DNA of 64,000 nucleotides from positions 62,001-126,000 of the forward strand of contig NZ_JASJPW010000006.1 in assembly GCF_030052995.1 (NCBI RefSeq), read 5' to 3'. The number at the start of each line of letters is the position of its first letter. Positions within the stretch are counted from its first letter, which is position 1. Below the pieces are notes generated by a model. That model was not told the DNA's origin, searched no databases, and worked only from the letters and a program-made list of their open reading frames with translations. The position numbers were made by a program, and so were the translations under genes. Below are positions 36,113-46,273 of the stretch, one piece after another. Source of the stretch: Gemmobacter sp. 24YEA27 (GTDB lineage: Bacteria; Pseudomonadota; Alphaproteobacteria; Rhodobacterales; Rhodobacteraceae).

Positions 36113-37558
36113 ATGACAGGCGAGGGCAAGCGGGGCGAAAAGCTGATCATCGGGCAGCGTCTGAAGGTGCTGCGGCAATCGCTGGGGCTGACCCAAGCGC
36201 AGATGGCGACCGAGCTTGGCGTCTCCGCAAGCTACATCACCCTGATCGAGGCCGATCAGCGTCCGGCCTCGGCGCAGTTTCTGATGAAACTCGCATCAAT
36301 CTACGATCTGAATATCTCGGAACTCGCCCCGGCCAGTGACGCGCAGCTGGCCGCAGATTTCAACGCGGCACTGAAAGATCCGCTGCTTGGGGCCGGGCAG
36401 ATCCCAAAGGTCGAGATCGAGGCCATTCTCCAGGCCTCACCCCGACTCGCACGCGCCTTCGTCCAGTTGCATGACCGCCACCGTGAAGCCGTCCTGCGCC
36501 CGATGGCGGACGACAACCCGCTGACCGATCGCGATAAGGTCGAGGTCCTCTCAGAAAGTTCGCGCCCGGCCGAGGCGGTGCGGGCCTGGTTCTACGCGCG
36601 CGGCAATCATGTCGACGCGCTCGACCGCGCCGCCGAGACGCTGGCGGCGGAATTGCAGCTTCATCGCAGCGAGCCGCATGTGGCGCTCTCGGCCCGGCTT
36701 TCGGCGCATGGCGTGCGAACCCGTATCCTGCCGGCTGATGTGATGGGCGGGCATCTCAGGCGGTTTGATCTGCATCGTAAGGAGCTGATGCTCTCTGAGC
36801 TGTTGCGCCAGTCGAGCCGGCGCTTTCAGATCGGCGTTCTGCTGGCGCGCCTTGAGCAGGAACCGCTGATCGCGCGGCTCGTTGATGAGGCCGGGCTGAC
36901 GGAGCCATCTGCTTTCACCCTGATGCGCGTCAGCCTTGCCAATTACTTCGCCGCAGCCCTGGTGATGCCCTATGCGCGTTTCCTCGGCGCCTGTGAAACC
37001 ACGCGCTACGATGTCGAGTTGCTGTCCCACCGCTTTGGCACCAGTTTCGAGCAGACCGCACATCGCATGTCCACGCTGCAACGCGAGGGTGCGCGGGGCA
37101 TCCCGTTCTTCTTCGTGCGGGTGGATCGCGCCGGGAACATCTCGAAACGCTTTTCGGCGGGGCGGTTTCCCTTCTCACGCTTTGGTGGCACCTGCCCGCT
37201 CTGGAACATCCACGGCGCTTTCGAGACGCCCGATCAGGTACAGACACAGCTGATCCGCATGCCCGAAGGCGCGAGCTATTTTTCGGTTGCGCGCACCGTG
37301 ACCCGCGCAGGCGGTATGCAGGGGCAACCGGCGCAGCGGCTTGCGATCGGGCTTGGCTGCGACACCGCCTATGCGCCGCGCCTGATCTATGCGGATGGAA
37401 TCGACCTTGTCAGATCGAAACCGGTTGAAATCGGGCTGAACTGCTATCTTTGCGAGCGCCGCGACTGCGCCGCCCGTGCGCATGCACCGATCAACCGGCC
37501 GCTTGCGGTGAATGAACGCGAAAGAAGCCTCGCGATCTACCGCTTTGGCGAAGAGTAA
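36113..37558 (+). CDS. ScfR-type regulator (XRE HTH, ImmA/IrrE-like, DUF2083)
   Basis: A 481-residue short-chain fatty acyl/glyoxylate-shunt regulator related to RamB. Residues about 10-70 form an XRE helix-turn-helix (GQRLKVLRQSLGLTQAQMATELGVSASYITLIE). The middle is an IrrE-like domain with the HRFGTSFEQTAHRMSTLQREG segment, and the C-terminus has CYLCERRDCAARA, a cysteine cluster that may bind a metal or Fe-S cluster. ATG 36113 is chosen; an ATG 20 codons upstream overlaps the operator. Divergence from aceBA implies it controls the glyoxylate shunt. Confidence 0.88.
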   Translation: MTGEGKRGEKLIIGQRLKVLRQSLGLTQAQMATELGVSASYITLIEADQRPASAQFLMKLASIYDLNISELAPASDAQLAADFNAALKDPLLGAGQIPKVEIEAILQASPRLARAFVQLHDRHREAVLRPMADDNPLTDRDKVEVLSESSRPAEAVRAWFYARGNHVDALDRAAETLAAELQLHRSEPHVALSARLSAHGVRTRILPADVMGGHLRRFDLHRKELMLSELLRQSSRRFQIGVLLARLEQEPLIARLVDEAGLTEPSAFTLMRVSLANYFAAALVMPYARFLGACETTRYDVELLSHRFGTSFEQTAHRMSTLQREGARGIPFFFVRVDRAGNISKRFSAGRFPFSRFGGTCPLWNIHGAFETPDQVQTQLIRMPEGASYFSVARTVTRAGGMQGQPAQRLAIGLGCDTAYAPRLIYADGIDLVRSKPVEIGLNCYLCERRDCAARAHAPINRPLAVNERERSLAIYRFGEE

Positions 37559-37559
37559 C

Positions 37560-37586
37560 ATGCCGCCGGCATATCTCCGGCGGCAT
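37560..37586. terminator. Bidirectional hairpin between convergent genes
   Basis: ATGCCGCCGG and CCGGCGGCAT form a perfect 10-bp stem with a 7-nt loop. It lies between the stops of the convergent ScfR-type gene and mesD. Confidence 0.6.
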
Positions 37587-37601
37587 CGTGATGTGATATG
37601 A

Positions 37602-38630
37602 TTATGCCGTCAGCTCTTTGCGGATGATCTCGGCACCGGCACCCAGAGCCTGCAATTTTGCCCTTGCGATATGGCGCGGCAGCGGTGCCATGCCGCAATT
37701 GGTACAGGGGCAAAGGTTTTCGGCATCTACAAATTGCAGCGCCTTGCGCAGCGTATTCGCCACTTCCTCCGGCGTCTCAACCCGTTCAGAAGCCACATCA
37801 ATGGCCCCAACCATCACTTTCTTGCCCCGGATCAGTTCAATCAGATCCATCGGCACATGCGAATTATGGCATTCAAGCGAAATCATATCAATGCTTGACG
37901 CCTGCAGCTTCGGGAAGATCTTTTCATATTGACGCCATTCGGTGCCGAGGGTCTTTTTCCAGTCCGTATTGGCCTTGATGCCGTAGCCATAGCAGATATG
38001 AACGGCGGTCTGGCATTTCAGGTCCTCAACCGCCCGTTCCAGTGTGGCAATCCCCCAGTCATTGACCTCGTCGAAAAACACATTGAAGGCGGGCTCGTCA
38101 AACTGGATGATATCGACGCCTGCGGCTTCCAGTTCACGCGCCTCCTGATTCAGGATCGCAGCAAACTCCCAGGCAAGCTTTTCCCGGCTTTTGTAATGCG
38201 CATCATAGAGCGTGTCGATCATGGTCATCGGGCCGGGCAGCGCCCATTTGATCGGCTGTTTCGTCTGCCGCCGCAGGAATTTTGCATCCTCGACAAAGAC
38301 CGGTCTACGGCGCGCCACGGCACCGGTGACGGTCGGCACGCTGGCATCATAACGATCCCGGATTCTGACGGTTTCTCGTTTCTGAAAGTCAACGCCTTCA
38401 AGATGTTCGATGAAAGTCGTGACGAAATGCTGACGGGTCTGTTCCCCGTCGCTGACAATGTCGATGCCGGATTGCTGCTGATCGTCCAGCGCGAGGCGCA
38501 ACGCATCCTGCCTGCCTTCGGCAAGCGTTGCCCCCTCAAGTTTCCAGGGCGACCAGAGTTTCTCGGGCTCGGCCAGCCAGGACGGTTTGGGAAGGCTGCC
38601 GGCAGTGGCAGTGGGGAGAAGTTTATTCAT
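37602..38630 (-). CDS. mesD: Core-MetE methionine synthase MesD
   Basis: A 342-residue protein equivalent to the catalytic C-terminal domain of cobalamin-independent methionine synthase, lacking the N-terminal folate domain. IIQFDEPAFN, HICYGYG and LCPCTNCGM supply the zinc-binding and active-site residues. It pairs with a DUF1852 protein encoded 22 bp upstream, the arrangement known as MesX-MesD in aerobic bacteria, where the methyl donor is not methyl-folate. A cobalamin riboswitch precedes the pair, consistent with a B12-independent backup. Confidence 0.88.
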   Translation of the reverse strand: MNKLLPTATAGSLPKPSWLAEPEKLWSPWKLEGATLAEGRQDALRLALDDQQQSGIDIVSDGEQTRQHFVTTFIEHLEGVDFQKRETVRIRDRYDASVPTVTGAVARRRPVFVEDAKFLRRQTKQPIKWALPGPMTMIDTLYDAHYKSREKLAWEFAAILNQEARELEAAGVDIIQFDEPAFNVFFDEVNDWGIATLERAVEDLKCQTAVHICYGYGIKANTDWKKTLGTEWRQYEKIFPKLQASSIDMISLECHNSHVPMDLIELIRGKKVMVGAIDVASERVETPEEVANTLRKALQFVDAENLCPCTNCGMAPLPRHIARAKLQALGAGAEIIRKELTA

Positions 38631-38652
38631 AGTGGGGACCTTTTATATTCTG

Positions 38653-39636
38653 TCAAAGCGCGAAACTGGCTGACCATTGCGAAAGCCTGGCCTGATGCGG
38701 CCTGATAAAATGCTCTTCCGCGAATTTGGCCTGTTCCAGCGCCAGACGGCTGCGCTCTTCGCGGTCATAGACAATCCGCGTCAGAGAATAATCCTGATGT
38801 TTCAGGCTTGGGCGATAGCAGCTGCCTGCGGCGGCATTGGCGTTGTAGATTTCCGGACGATAGATCTTCTGGAATGTCTCCATCGTACTGATGGCGCTGA
38901 TCATTTCCAGATTTGTATAATCATCAAGAAGATCCCCCATGAAATAAAATGCCAGGGGGGCAACGGCGCCCGGCGGCATGAAACAGCGAACCGTCATACC
39001 CATTTTTGCGAAATACCTGTCAGTCAGAGATGCTTCATCCTGCCTGTATTCAGCACCAAGAATAGGATGGGTGATATCGGTTCTGATATAGGTTCTGTTG
39101 CTTGATACGCTGAGACATATCACCGGTGTCTTTCTGAAATTTCGGCGATAGACCTCAGATTTCACGAAACTCCTGAACAGATTTCCATGCAGGTCGCCAA
39201 AATCCTCCGGCACGGCAAAGCCGGCTTTCCCTTTGTTATATTCCGGGAGCGCTATACTGAAATCATAATCCCGCACATAAGACGAGAAATTATTCCCCGC
39301 AGATCCATCAATGATCTTACGGTTTTTGTGATCAAGGATGTTTGTCTTCAGAATCTCAATAATCGGAAACACACCCGCAGTTTCTGCACTCCCCATAGCC
39401 ATATCGACGGATATAATCTCGACCCCAACGGAATACCGGTCACCTTTTGGGTTGTCCCATCCCGCCAGAGAATTGAATCTGTTGGTGATCATCGCCAGAG
39501 TGTTTCGTAAATTCTCCCGGCGGTGTGCCCCTCTGGCGAGATTGGCAAAATTGGTGGTGATGCGCGTATTATCGGCCGGAATGTAATCCTCGTCGAAGCC
39601 AATCTTCGTAACTCTGAAAGTGAAACCTTCTGTCAT
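38653..39636 (-). CDS. mesX: MesX (DUF1852), partner of MesD
   Basis: A 327-residue DUF1852 protein, required partner of MesD in folate-independent methionine synthesis. The opening FTFRVTKIGFDEDYIPADNTRITTNFANLARG and the middle KVFRSFV/AEYRQDE segments are as recalled for the family. AGAAGG stands 9 bases before ATG 39636. A hairpin GGCCTG-N6-CAGGCC (39656-39673) lies immediately upstream of the ribosome site and may be part of the riboswitch's expression platform. Confidence 0.88.
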   Translation of the reverse strand: MTEGFTFRVTKIGFDEDYIPADNTRITTNFANLARGAHRRENLRNTLAMITNRFNSLAGWDNPKGDRYSVGVEIISVDMAMGSAETAGVFPIIEILKTNILDHKNRKIIDGSAGNNFSSYVRDYDFSIALPEYNKGKAGFAVPEDFGDLHGNLFRSFVKSEVYRRNFRKTPVICLSVSSNRTYIRTDITHPILGAEYRQDEASLTDRYFAKMGMTVRCFMPPGAVAPLAFYFMGDLLDDYTNLEMISAISTMETFQKIYRPEIYNANAAAGSCYRPSLKHQDYSLTRIVYDREERSRLALEQAKFAEEHFIRPHQARLSQWSASFAL

Positions 39637-39799
39637 TGTGACATGCCTTCTGAGCGGCCTGAAAAGACAGGCCGGAAAACCACAGACACTCCGCGACGGA
39701 TGTCGCGAAGCCGGCCCCGGGCGACTGATGTCACACGGGCCTTTGCAGTCACCTTTGCGGAACGGCCGCTCCCGACACGCCCACCGCGGCCGGAACAGG

Positions 39800-39980
39800 T
39801 GATCAATCCAGGCAGGTTTCCTGACTTGCGGGTCGTAACCTTGTCCGGCCTTCCCGGCGCAGAATGCGCGCCAGTGGCATTTCGGACGGGCTCGCCGCTC
39901 ACAGTTGCGGGGGCAGCTCCGGATTTGGCATTGGCCTTACCAGATTCCCTTTTAACCGGGGCTTCCCCCGGCACCTGAAT
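39800..39980 (-). promoter_or_regulatory. Cobalamin riboswitch controlling mesX-mesD
   Basis: Read on the minus strand, the aptamer hallmarks appear in order: GGTGCC near 39975, GGGAATCTGGT, the conserved core CCGGAGCTGCCCCCGCAAC followed by TGTGAGC, CCACTG and the B12 box AGTCAGGAAACCTGCC at 39826-39811. Adenosylcobalamin binding to such RNAs turns off downstream genes. It lies about 165 bases before mesX. Hairpins in the spacer (CGCGAC-GGAT-GTCGCG near 39700 and the one beside the mesX ribosome site) are candidates for the expression platform. Confidence 0.93.
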
Positions 39981-40110
39981 CAATCGATAAAATCCTTTGC
40001 GGGCCCGGAAATGTCAACGATTTCAGAAGCAGATTATATTCATGAAATTCATGAGCGAAACCGGCAGTGTAAGAAATCAGGTGCAGACGAAATTTTTTTT
40101 AAAACACCCC

Positions 40111-40680
40111 TAGGTCATGTTGACAAATGGCGGAGCCAGAGCCTGATGCAGGCGACGTCGACGAAGCCCAGGAAGCTTTCTGCGGTTTTGTCGTAGCGGG
40201 TTGCAAGGCGGCGGCTGTTTTTCAGCTTGTTGAAGCAGCGCTCGACCATGTTGCGCAGGGTATAGATGGTCATGTCGACAGCCTTGCGCACCCTTCGGTT
40301 CTTTCGCATCGGTATCATGGGCAGGGCGTTGCGGCTCTCGATGTCTTCCCGAATTTTATCAGAGTCATAGCCCCTGTCGGCGACCAGAACTGTCGGTTGG
40401 GGCAGATTGTCAGCCATCACCAGATCATAGCCGGTGTAGTCGGAATCCTGCCCCGGCGTGATCTCGGTCCTCATCGGGAGGCCTGCGCCGTTGACGCGGA
40501 GATGGATCTTGGTCGAGAAGTGGAAGGTGGTCCAGAAAACGATCCAGTGGATCGTTTTCCCACCGGACGCTCTCGAACGGCCAGGAGCCTCTTGTCAGCA
40601 GTCCCCCTTTTGCGCCCGCCGCATGATGATGAGCGCGGATCACAGTGCTGTCGACCATCTGGAGCTTGTCTGGCGTGTCA
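40111..40680 (-). mobile_element. Truncated IS5-family (IS427-like) element
   Basis: The preserved end starts GGTCATGTTGACA at 40113, directly after CTA of a CTAG target (TA 40111-40112), the usual IS427-group target. The element is cut by the IS21-type element at about 40676-40680, and its other end was not found to the right of that element, so the missing part is deleted or rearranged. Confidence 0.75.
40115..40680 (-). pseudogene. IS5-family transposase, truncated and interrupted
   Basis: The remnant encodes DKLQMVDSTVIRAHHHAAGAKGG, then a frame break, then STKIHLRVNGAGLPMRTEITPGQ, DRGYDSDKIRED and a complete C-terminus with the glutamate region YTLRNMVERCFNKLKNSRRLATRYDK. The N-terminal part before DTPDK is missing because of the IS21-type insertion. 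Between RSR and STKIH a block of about 51 bases not found in relatives carries a 25-bp palindrome (40535-40559). The protein cannot be active. Confidence 0.8.
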
Positions 40681-42558
40681 ATCGGCGCGCAAAACTGACC
40701 CCCTATCGGCGTCCAATTTTGCCCCCCCTATGCTGCGTCGAGATCAGGGCCTGAGTCGACGGAACTGATCACAGAGTGGAGGCGGGTCAGGCCCTGATCG
40801 GGGTCAAGTGCGGTTTTTGAAGCGCCATGACTCGTTGCCGGTCTCAATGATCTCGCAGTGATGGGTCAGACGGTCCAGGAGTGCCGTGGTCATTTTGGCG
40901 TCACCGAAGACAGTTGGCCATTCACCGAAGGCAAGGTTGGTGGTGACGATGATCGATGTGCGTTCATAAAGGCGGCTGATCAGGTGAAAGAGCAGCTGCC
41001 CGCCTGATTGCGCGAAGGGCAGGCGCAGCGCGGTGTGAGTCAGTAGAAGTGGCGGCGGGGTCGGGTCGCGTCGTCGGGCGAGAATGTTGATGACGACAGG
41101 CGCGGAATGGACACCCTGATCCACGGCTTCGACGGCTTGCAGCCCGTCATCGGGCACGCAGCTCAGGATCTGGACCATCTGCCGGTCGCCATCATCGCTG
41201 CCCTTCAGCTTGCGCCGGATCGCGGCCATGGCGGGTGGAAGCACCCAGTCCTTGAAAGGAGCCCCATTACGCAATGCGCCAGGTTTGCGTGCCAGAACAG
41301 GCACATAGTGCCATGGATCATAAACCGTCTGGCCCCACCCAAAGGCGCGGGCATGTTCTCCGACCACCACGCCATCCTGCCGAATGACAATCCGCTCGGC
41401 ATAGGCATGCACCTCGACGGGACGTCCGACGGCCGTAGCCAGGACCGAGTATTTGTTGTTGTCGAACCGCACCGTGCAGGTCTTCGAGACGGAAGCAGGC
41501 ACGCTGTGGAAGCCGTCGAAGCGGCCAACGTAAGGAACGAGGTGGGGGCGCTCAGCCTCGAACATCTCCCAGATCGTCTTGTCGGCATCTTCCACATGGC
41601 GATGCGCCTTGGCATAGGCCACGCACTTGTCCAGCAGCCAGGCGTTCAGCTCGTCGAGGCTCTTCACCCGCAGCCGCGGTGTAAAGAACCGCTCCCGCAC
41701 CAGCCCGACCTGGTTCTCGACCTGACCCTTCTCCCAGCCTGAAGCCGGGGTGCAGGCGACGGGTTGGACAAGGTAGTGGCTGCACATCTGCAGGAAGCGG
41801 CGGTTGTATTGACGCTCCTTGCCGGTGAAGACAGCTTCGACAGCCGTCTTCATGTTGTCATAGATGCCACGGGCGCAGGTGCCCCTGAAGAAGCCGAACC
41901 CGCGGTCATGCGCGTCGAACACCATCTCTTGGCTCTCGCGCATGTAGGCGCGGGCGAACATCATCCGGCTGTGGCAAAGTCGGACATGCGCCACCTTGAT
42001 CGTCACCGTGACGCCAGAGATCACCACGATCTCATGGCTCCAGTCGAACTGGTAAGCCTCGCCCGGTGCATAGTAGAGCGGCACATAGGCTTCTGCCGTC
42101 ACCGCCCCCCGGTTCTGCGACCAGTTCCTGGCGAACCGGCGCACGGCATCATAGCCACCCTGGTATCCGAACCCACGCAGTTCCTCGAAGATGCGGATCA
42201 ACGTCAGCCGTTCCCGCGCGGGCTTGTTCGCATTGGACGACAGAAACTGTTCGAGCTGCCCCTGCCAGGGACCAATCCGCGGCATCGGCTGACGCTCACG
42301 CTCGTAACTGAAGTCCGTCTCATCCGTCCGCAGGATCTTGCGCACTGTGTTCCGTGACACGTGCAGTTCTCGCACGATCTTCTTCATCGACCAGCCCTGA
42401 ACGTAGAAGGCCCGCCGCTCTCGCGCGATCGTATCCACCCGCTTCATCCCCCCTCCGTTCGCTGCCTCGCAACGAACGGTCTGACAGAACCTAAGGGGGG
42501 GGCAAAATTGGACGCCGATACCCCGCATTAGGGGGTCAATTTTGCACGCCGAAACACA
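40676..42558 (-). mobile_element. IS21-family element with internal deletion
   Basis: Ends carry related inverted repeats: left TCGGCGCGCAAAACTGACCC at about 40682, right, read inward, TTCGGCGTGCAAAATTGACC from about 42553. A second repeat unit CGGCGTCCAATTTTGCC follows inside each end, the multiple terminal repeats typical of IS21. The length of about 1.88 kb is short of the usual 2.3-2.5 kb because most of istB is gone. No clear target duplication was seen. Confidence 0.85.
40804..42450 (-). CDS. IstA transposase fused in frame to the C-terminus of IstB
   Basis: From ATG 42450 ([14 protein letters not shown]) the protein runs through a normal IstA: helix-turn-helix [20 protein letters not shown], the DDE core starting [10 protein letters not shown] and [12 protein letters not shown]. 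At ...THTALRL it continues with [22 protein letters not shown] and [20 protein letters not shown], the last 80 residues of the IstB ATPase. The Walker motifs of IstB are lost. A deletion with both ends in similar codons (LRL/YLPF) explains the in-frame fusion. The element should be defective unless IstB is supplied elsewhere. Confidence 0.88.
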   Translation of the reverse strand, partial: GMKRVDTIARERRAFYVQGWSMKKIVRELHVSRNTVRKILRTDETDFSYERERQPMPRIGPWQGQLEQFLSSNANKPARERLTLIRIFEELRGFGYQGGYDAVRRFARNWSQNRGAVTAEAYVPLYYAPGEAYQFDWSHEIVVISGVTVTIKVAHVRLCHSRMMFARAYMRESQEMVFDAHDRGFGFFRGTCARGIYDNMKTAVEAVFTGKERQYNRRFLQMCSHYLVQPVACTPASGWEKGQVENQVGLVRERFFTPRLRVKSLDELNAWLLDKCVAYAKAHRHVEDADKTIWEMFEAERPHLVPYVGRFDGFHSVPASVSKTCTVRFDNNKYSVLATAVGRPVEVHAYAERIVIRQDGVVVGEHARAFGWGQTVYDPWHYVPVLARKPGALRNGAPFKDWVLPPAMAAIRRKLKGSDDGDRQMVQILSCVPDDGLQAVEAVDQGVHSAPVVINILARRRDPTPPPLLLTHTALRLPFAQSGGQLLFHLISRLYERTSIIVTTNLAFGEWPTVFGDAKMTTALLDRLTHHCEIIETGNESWRFKNRT

Positions 42559-42894
42559 CTGAACGAGGCCGACCGACTGCTCAGGGCCGGTGCAGCCTAT
42601 CACGCGTGCGAGAAGCTCATACTTACGGGCGCACGCGCTCCCGCGTAGCGCAATGTGAGCGGCTTCGGCCCGGAACGACCGATATTCCACCTATCCCAAA
42701 ACAGAAAAGGCCCCCTTGTGGCGGCCTAAGCGTCTGATCACACTTGGATTTCGATTGATTTATGACAGAACTGGTTGCGGGGACGCGCAACCTACGAGAC
42801 CGACACTCGATTCAAGTCGCAGTCTGATAACCAATTCAATCGTATAGAAACCGGGGGCGTATCACACAAACAAATATTTCTCGCGTCGCCAAGG
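42559..42894. other. Gene-free region with tRNA-3'-end-like repeat and terminator
   Basis: About 335 bases between the IS21 end and the Mrr-like gene. Read on the minus strand, GTCCCCGCAACCAG (42784-42771) resembles a tRNA 3' end including CCA, followed after about 45 bases by AGGCCGCC-ACAA-GGGGGCCTTTTC (about 42700-42727), a terminator-like hairpin. No gene is seen. Confidence 0.5.
42771..42792. repeat. Putative attachment-site repeat (left), tRNA-3'-end-like
   Basis: CTGGTTGCGGGGAC (42771-42784) is repeated exactly at 57310-57323. Here it also forms GGTTGCG-N6-CGCAACC (42773-42792), the same core as the large inverted repeat at 57395-57440. The reverse complement ends GCAACCA like mature alphaproteobacterial tRNAs, for example initiator tRNA. 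Confidence 0.55.
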
Positions 42895-43803
42895 TCATCC
42901 TGGGAAAAGATCACGCACGCGCACAAACGGTCCACCGGTTTCGACAGCGCGGCGAGCTTTCCGGCTGATCACTTCCGTCAAGGAGAGTTGCCGGGTGAGA
43001 GTATCGAAAAGATCGAGCCCATCCATGCAAATGATAGACGTAGGTGCTTTGCCAAAGGCAGCGAGGCCGTCTTGAGTAAAGCCAGTATTGCTGATGAGCA
43101 TCCCTCTGGCCCACCTGGCCTTAGTCTAAACCTTGCCAGCGAAGGTGTGAAGGTCGGCGATGCTACATCCTCCGTTCTGCCATTTTGCTTCCAAGAGATA
43201 GGTTTCCCCTTCATGGGCAAAGCTGCCATCAATTTGTTCGCCGGTCAGACGGAAAGATGCCCGGGGAGAAAGATCATAGGCACCAAAGAGGTCTTGCAGG
43301 AACTTCTCGAAAGCGTACCCACGCGGCTGAGGATCGAGTTGACTGACCTCTATGAGCCTCTGCGACAACCCGGTGAGAAGCGCCGGGTCGGGACCGACCG
43401 GAGTAGCGGGCGCTGGCGGTTGTGGATCGCGGAGTGGCAAGCTCGCGAGAAAATCATTGTCAGTCAGTTCCGGAATACGAAACGATACCCGGCGAAGCAG
43501 ATCATTGAGCTGTTCGACTTCCTCACGAGCGAGTGGCTCACTGCGTCCCCTGCGCCACGTCATTGACTGGCGGATGACGGCGAGAACAAGCGGACAGAAA
43601 CGGTTACGCCGATGCTCGAGGGTGGCGGCAAGAAGATGTGTGAGCGAGGGGAGCTTGCTGCCGGGCTGCCAGAAGTCACCGACACCGGCCTCGGTAGCCG
43701 CGAGGGGAAAAGCCGTTTTAGGGTTCCCACTGCCGGGCAGAAACCCATACATCAGCTCGGCGATTTCACTGACGGCGCTTGCCTCCTTCATGCTGAGCGC
43801 CAT
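42895..43803 (-). pseudogene. Mrr-like restriction endonuclease with in-frame amber stop
   Basis: The frame from ATG 43803 ends at TAG 43128-43126 after EAKWQNGGCSIADLHTFAGKV, but the same frame continues TKARWARGMLISNTGFTQDGLAAF...FVRVRDLFPG to 42895, as in intact relatives. A CAG to TAG change is the simplest cause. The PD-(D/E)xK nuclease core is GYAFEKFLQDLFGAYDL with YLLEAKW as the ExK site. It is the last gene of the restriction-modification operon, 3 bases after the PaeR7I-type gene. The truncated 225-residue product keeps the ExK motif but loses the end of the fold. Confidence 0.8.
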
Positions 43804-43805
43804 GA

Positions 43806-44549
43806 TTAACTCCTGGCGCCAGCCGCAAGTCCCGTCATGTGGCCGGCGAAAGTAGCGATGAACCGTCTGAACGATCCGGTATCGCTCAGTTGCCGGAATT
43901 CGCCCGTCTCTTTTCCAGCCTCATCCGGGGTGAGCATCAGCGCGGTCGCCGTGTAGAGCTTTTCCTGAACGAGGCGGCGGCAGAGAATATCGCAGCGCTG
44001 CGCGTATGACGCGCCCTGGAACTCGGGGAAAACCGGAAAATGCTGCTCCTTGACGCGAACCGGTGACGTGGAGCCGGTGCAATCGCGCATAATCATCAGC
44101 CAGCCGAGGAAAGGTGGCGGGACGTCCTTGCCAAAAGCGCCTTCGCGGAACGCCGTCCAGAAATCATGCGCCGCGCCGATCGCTTCCTCGGAGCGGTTGT
44201 TCATGTTGTTACCGAACGAACTGCCGATGCTCTTCAACTCGAACACCGCGACCAGCAATTTGCGGTGGGTGATGATCAGATCCCATTCCTTGGTCGGCCG
44301 GAAATATCCCGGCAGAACAGGCACCTGCCGACCTAAGTGGAATTCCAAACCTTTGAGGCCGTGGCCGTTGGCCACGTCCTTGAACAGCGGCACGAAAGCA
44401 TCAAGATGTTTGCCGGCGGTGACTGCGCCGCGCGAGCCGACATCCTGAACGCCGCGCTCGATCTGCGCCTTGGTGGCGGCATCTTTGACGCCCCAGAAGG
44501 CCTTGATCGCATTACGCGCCTTCTCTTCGTAGTCTGCCATGTCGCTCAT
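43806..44549 (-). CDS. PaeR7I/XhoI-type type II restriction endonuclease
   Basis: A 247-residue protein of the PaeR7I family, whose members cut [31 protein letters not shown] is the conserved N-terminus and [38 protein letters not shown] contains the D...ExK catalytic site and the family signature. It overlaps the methylase gene by 4 bases (ATGA). The site CTCGAG is predicted from the family only. Confidence 0.9.
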   Translation of the reverse strand: MSDMADYEEKARNAIKAFWGVKDAATKAQIERGVQDVGSRGAVTAGKHLDAFVPLFKDVANGHGLKGLEFHLGRQVPVLPGYFRPTKEWDLIITHRKLLVAVFELKSIGSSFGNNMNNRSEEAIGAAHDFWTAFREGAFGKDVPPPFLGWLMIMRDCTGSTSPVRVKEQHFPVFPEFQGASYAQRCDILCRRLVQEKLYTATALMLTPDEAGKETGEFRQLSDTGSFRRFIATFAGHMTGLAAGARS

Positions 44550-46273
44550 GCGCCCTCCCCCGCCAGAACGGCACGCTCAGCCTCGGTGAGATCATACAGA
44601 CTGGCAACGGCATCGTCGCAGATCCTCCTGTCGCCAGCTCTGCCGGCGCGGATCAGGGTTTCGCGCATTGCGGGCGAAACATCGCTCCAGCGTGGCACGC
44701 GGATACGCCGCAGATATTGCGCTTGGAATCGCAGGAAGCCGCCGCGCATCCTGGTGGAATAGGCAGCGACGAACAGCCGGGCGACACCCGAAGTCAGAAC
44801 CGCCTGCAGCGCGTGCAGATCCCATTCGTCGGCGATGATGAAGTAGAGATTGTGGTGCGGATAGAGCCGACCTTCCTCGTACACGATGTGGGCGCTGCCC
44901 TTGATATCGGGGATGAGCAGCTTGGGTCGGGCGACCAACTCGGGATAGATGCGGTCGATGGTGCGATACCAGTTGGCTGGAGCCTTTTGGGCGACATGGC
45001 GCCCGGCGATCTCGTCCTTTCGCGCATCAAGATAGGCGTGAAGGCGGGGATAGCGATCGAGGTCGACCAGCCGACCGTCCTCGGCGAAGGGATTGATGAC
45101 ACCGTATCCGCGCCACGCCACGCTCCCCGCATTGATATCGCGTGTCATGACTAGGGGAAGCTTACGATCGGGCTCGACATCCATCTCATCGAACCTGCCG
45201 ATAAAGGCCTTGTCCGCTCCGGTGGCGACACCGATGCCGACCTTGCAGCCGACCTCTTCCAGAGTCGGCAGCGCAGTTTCCAGGCGGCGCACAAGCACCA
45301 GGTCGGGAGACGTGTCGAGAATCCAGGGCTGATCGCCAACGGCAACGTCAGCGAGTTCCTGAACGCCTCCAGCGGCAGCGCGGTCGCCGGTCAGTTCGCC
45401 CGCAAGGCGCGAAAGCACCTCTGCCTCGATCGTCGGACGACGGGCGATTCGGGTGGCGCCAGCGGGCTGGCGGGCGATGACGGTGATGGCAGGATAGGCG
45501 ATCACATCGGAATGAAAGGCCTGCGTGTCCACCATGTCCACATAGCATTTCAGGTGGAAATGCTGCGCGACAAGCTTTCGAAGGGGGCCACCGTAACGGT
45601 TTTTCATCCAGCGGTCTGCGCAGATGAAACCCAGCTGGCCGCCGGATCTGAGAGAGGTCAGAGACCGCTCGATGAAGGGAACGTAGATGTCGGCGCGATC
45701 GTATATGGTGCTGTATCGCGCGCGATACTCGGCCATGAGCGCATCGGCGATCAATTCCTGGCGCACATAGGGCGGGTTACCGATCACCGCGTCGAAGCCA
45801 TTCTCGATCGGGGTCAGCAAAAAGTCACCATAGACCAGCCAGGAAGCGGCCAGACCCTGTGCGGTGTCAGCACCGATACGGTGTTGCCTGAGCAGGGCAA
45901 TCAGCCGGTCCCGCGAGGAGACGAAGGTGTCGCGGTGCAGTTCGACGGCGGTGACAGCGTTGGCGAGCGTCGAAGCCGGATCGGGTCGGCCCGCCCCTTT
46001 CCAGGCCAGTAGCAAGCGCTCGATCGCGGGAAAGAGAAAATCGCCGTCGCCAAAGGACGGCTCGAGCAGGCGCATCGTGTGCAGCGGCCTGTCGGCGGTG
46101 TAGCCGGTGAGGTCGAGGATGAACTCTGCGACTTCGCGGCGGGTGAAGATCGCGCCCCGCTCTTCGATTCCGGCATTGGAAAGTGCCTCGACCGCGTCGG
46201 TGACGGCGCATCGGCCGATCAGCGCCGGCTGGTTGAGGGCAATCACGGGGACGAGTTCATTCATACGGATCAT
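44546..46273 (-). CDS. N6-adenine DNA methyltransferase (Eco57I-like domain) of the PaeR7I-type system
   Basis: A 575-residue class I methylase. The SAM motif is [19 protein letters not shown] (residues about 70), the catalytic NPPY motif is [12 protein letters not shown], and [14 protein letters not shown] follows as usual. The C-terminal half is the target-recognition part. It protects host CTCGAG sites against the endonuclease encoded immediately downstream. It overlaps the HigA-like gene upstream by 4 bases, so the regulator, methylase and nuclease are translated from one message. Confidence 0.9.
   Translation of the reverse strand: MIRMNELVPVIALNQPALIGRCAVTDAVEALSNAGIEERGAIFTRREVAEFILDLTGYTADRPLHTMRLLEPSFGDGDFLFPAIERLLLAWKGAGRPDPASTLANAVTAVELHRDTFVSSRDRLIALLRQHRIGADTAQGLAASWLVYGDFLLTPIENGFDAVIGNPPYVRQELIADALMAEYRARYSTIYDRADIYVPFIERSLTSLRSGGQLGFICADRWMKNRYGGPLRKLVAQHFHLKCYVDMVDTQAFHSDVIAYPAITVIARQPAGATRIARRPTIEAEVLSRLAGELTGDRAAAGGVQELADVAVGDQPWILDTSPDLVLVRRLETALPTLEEVGCKVGIGVATGADKAFIGRFDEMDVEPDRKLPLVMTRDINAGSVAWRGYGVINPFAEDGRLVDLDRYPRLHAYLDARKDEIAGRHVAQKAPANWYRTIDRIYPELVARPKLLIPDIKGSAHIVYEEGRLYPHHNLYFIIADEWDLHALQAVLTSGVARLFVAAYSTRMRGGFLRFQAQYLRRIRVPRWSDVSPAMRETLIRAGRAGDRRICDDAVASLYDLTEAERAVLAGEGA

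Noticed and set aside
40011..40110. Short plus-strand frame MSTISEADYIHEIHERNRQCKKSG running into the IS5 fragment
   Set aside because: It could be the start of a gene cut by the insertion, but it is short, has no recognised family and no clear ribosome site. An AT-rich palindrome TCATGAAATTCATGA lies inside it.
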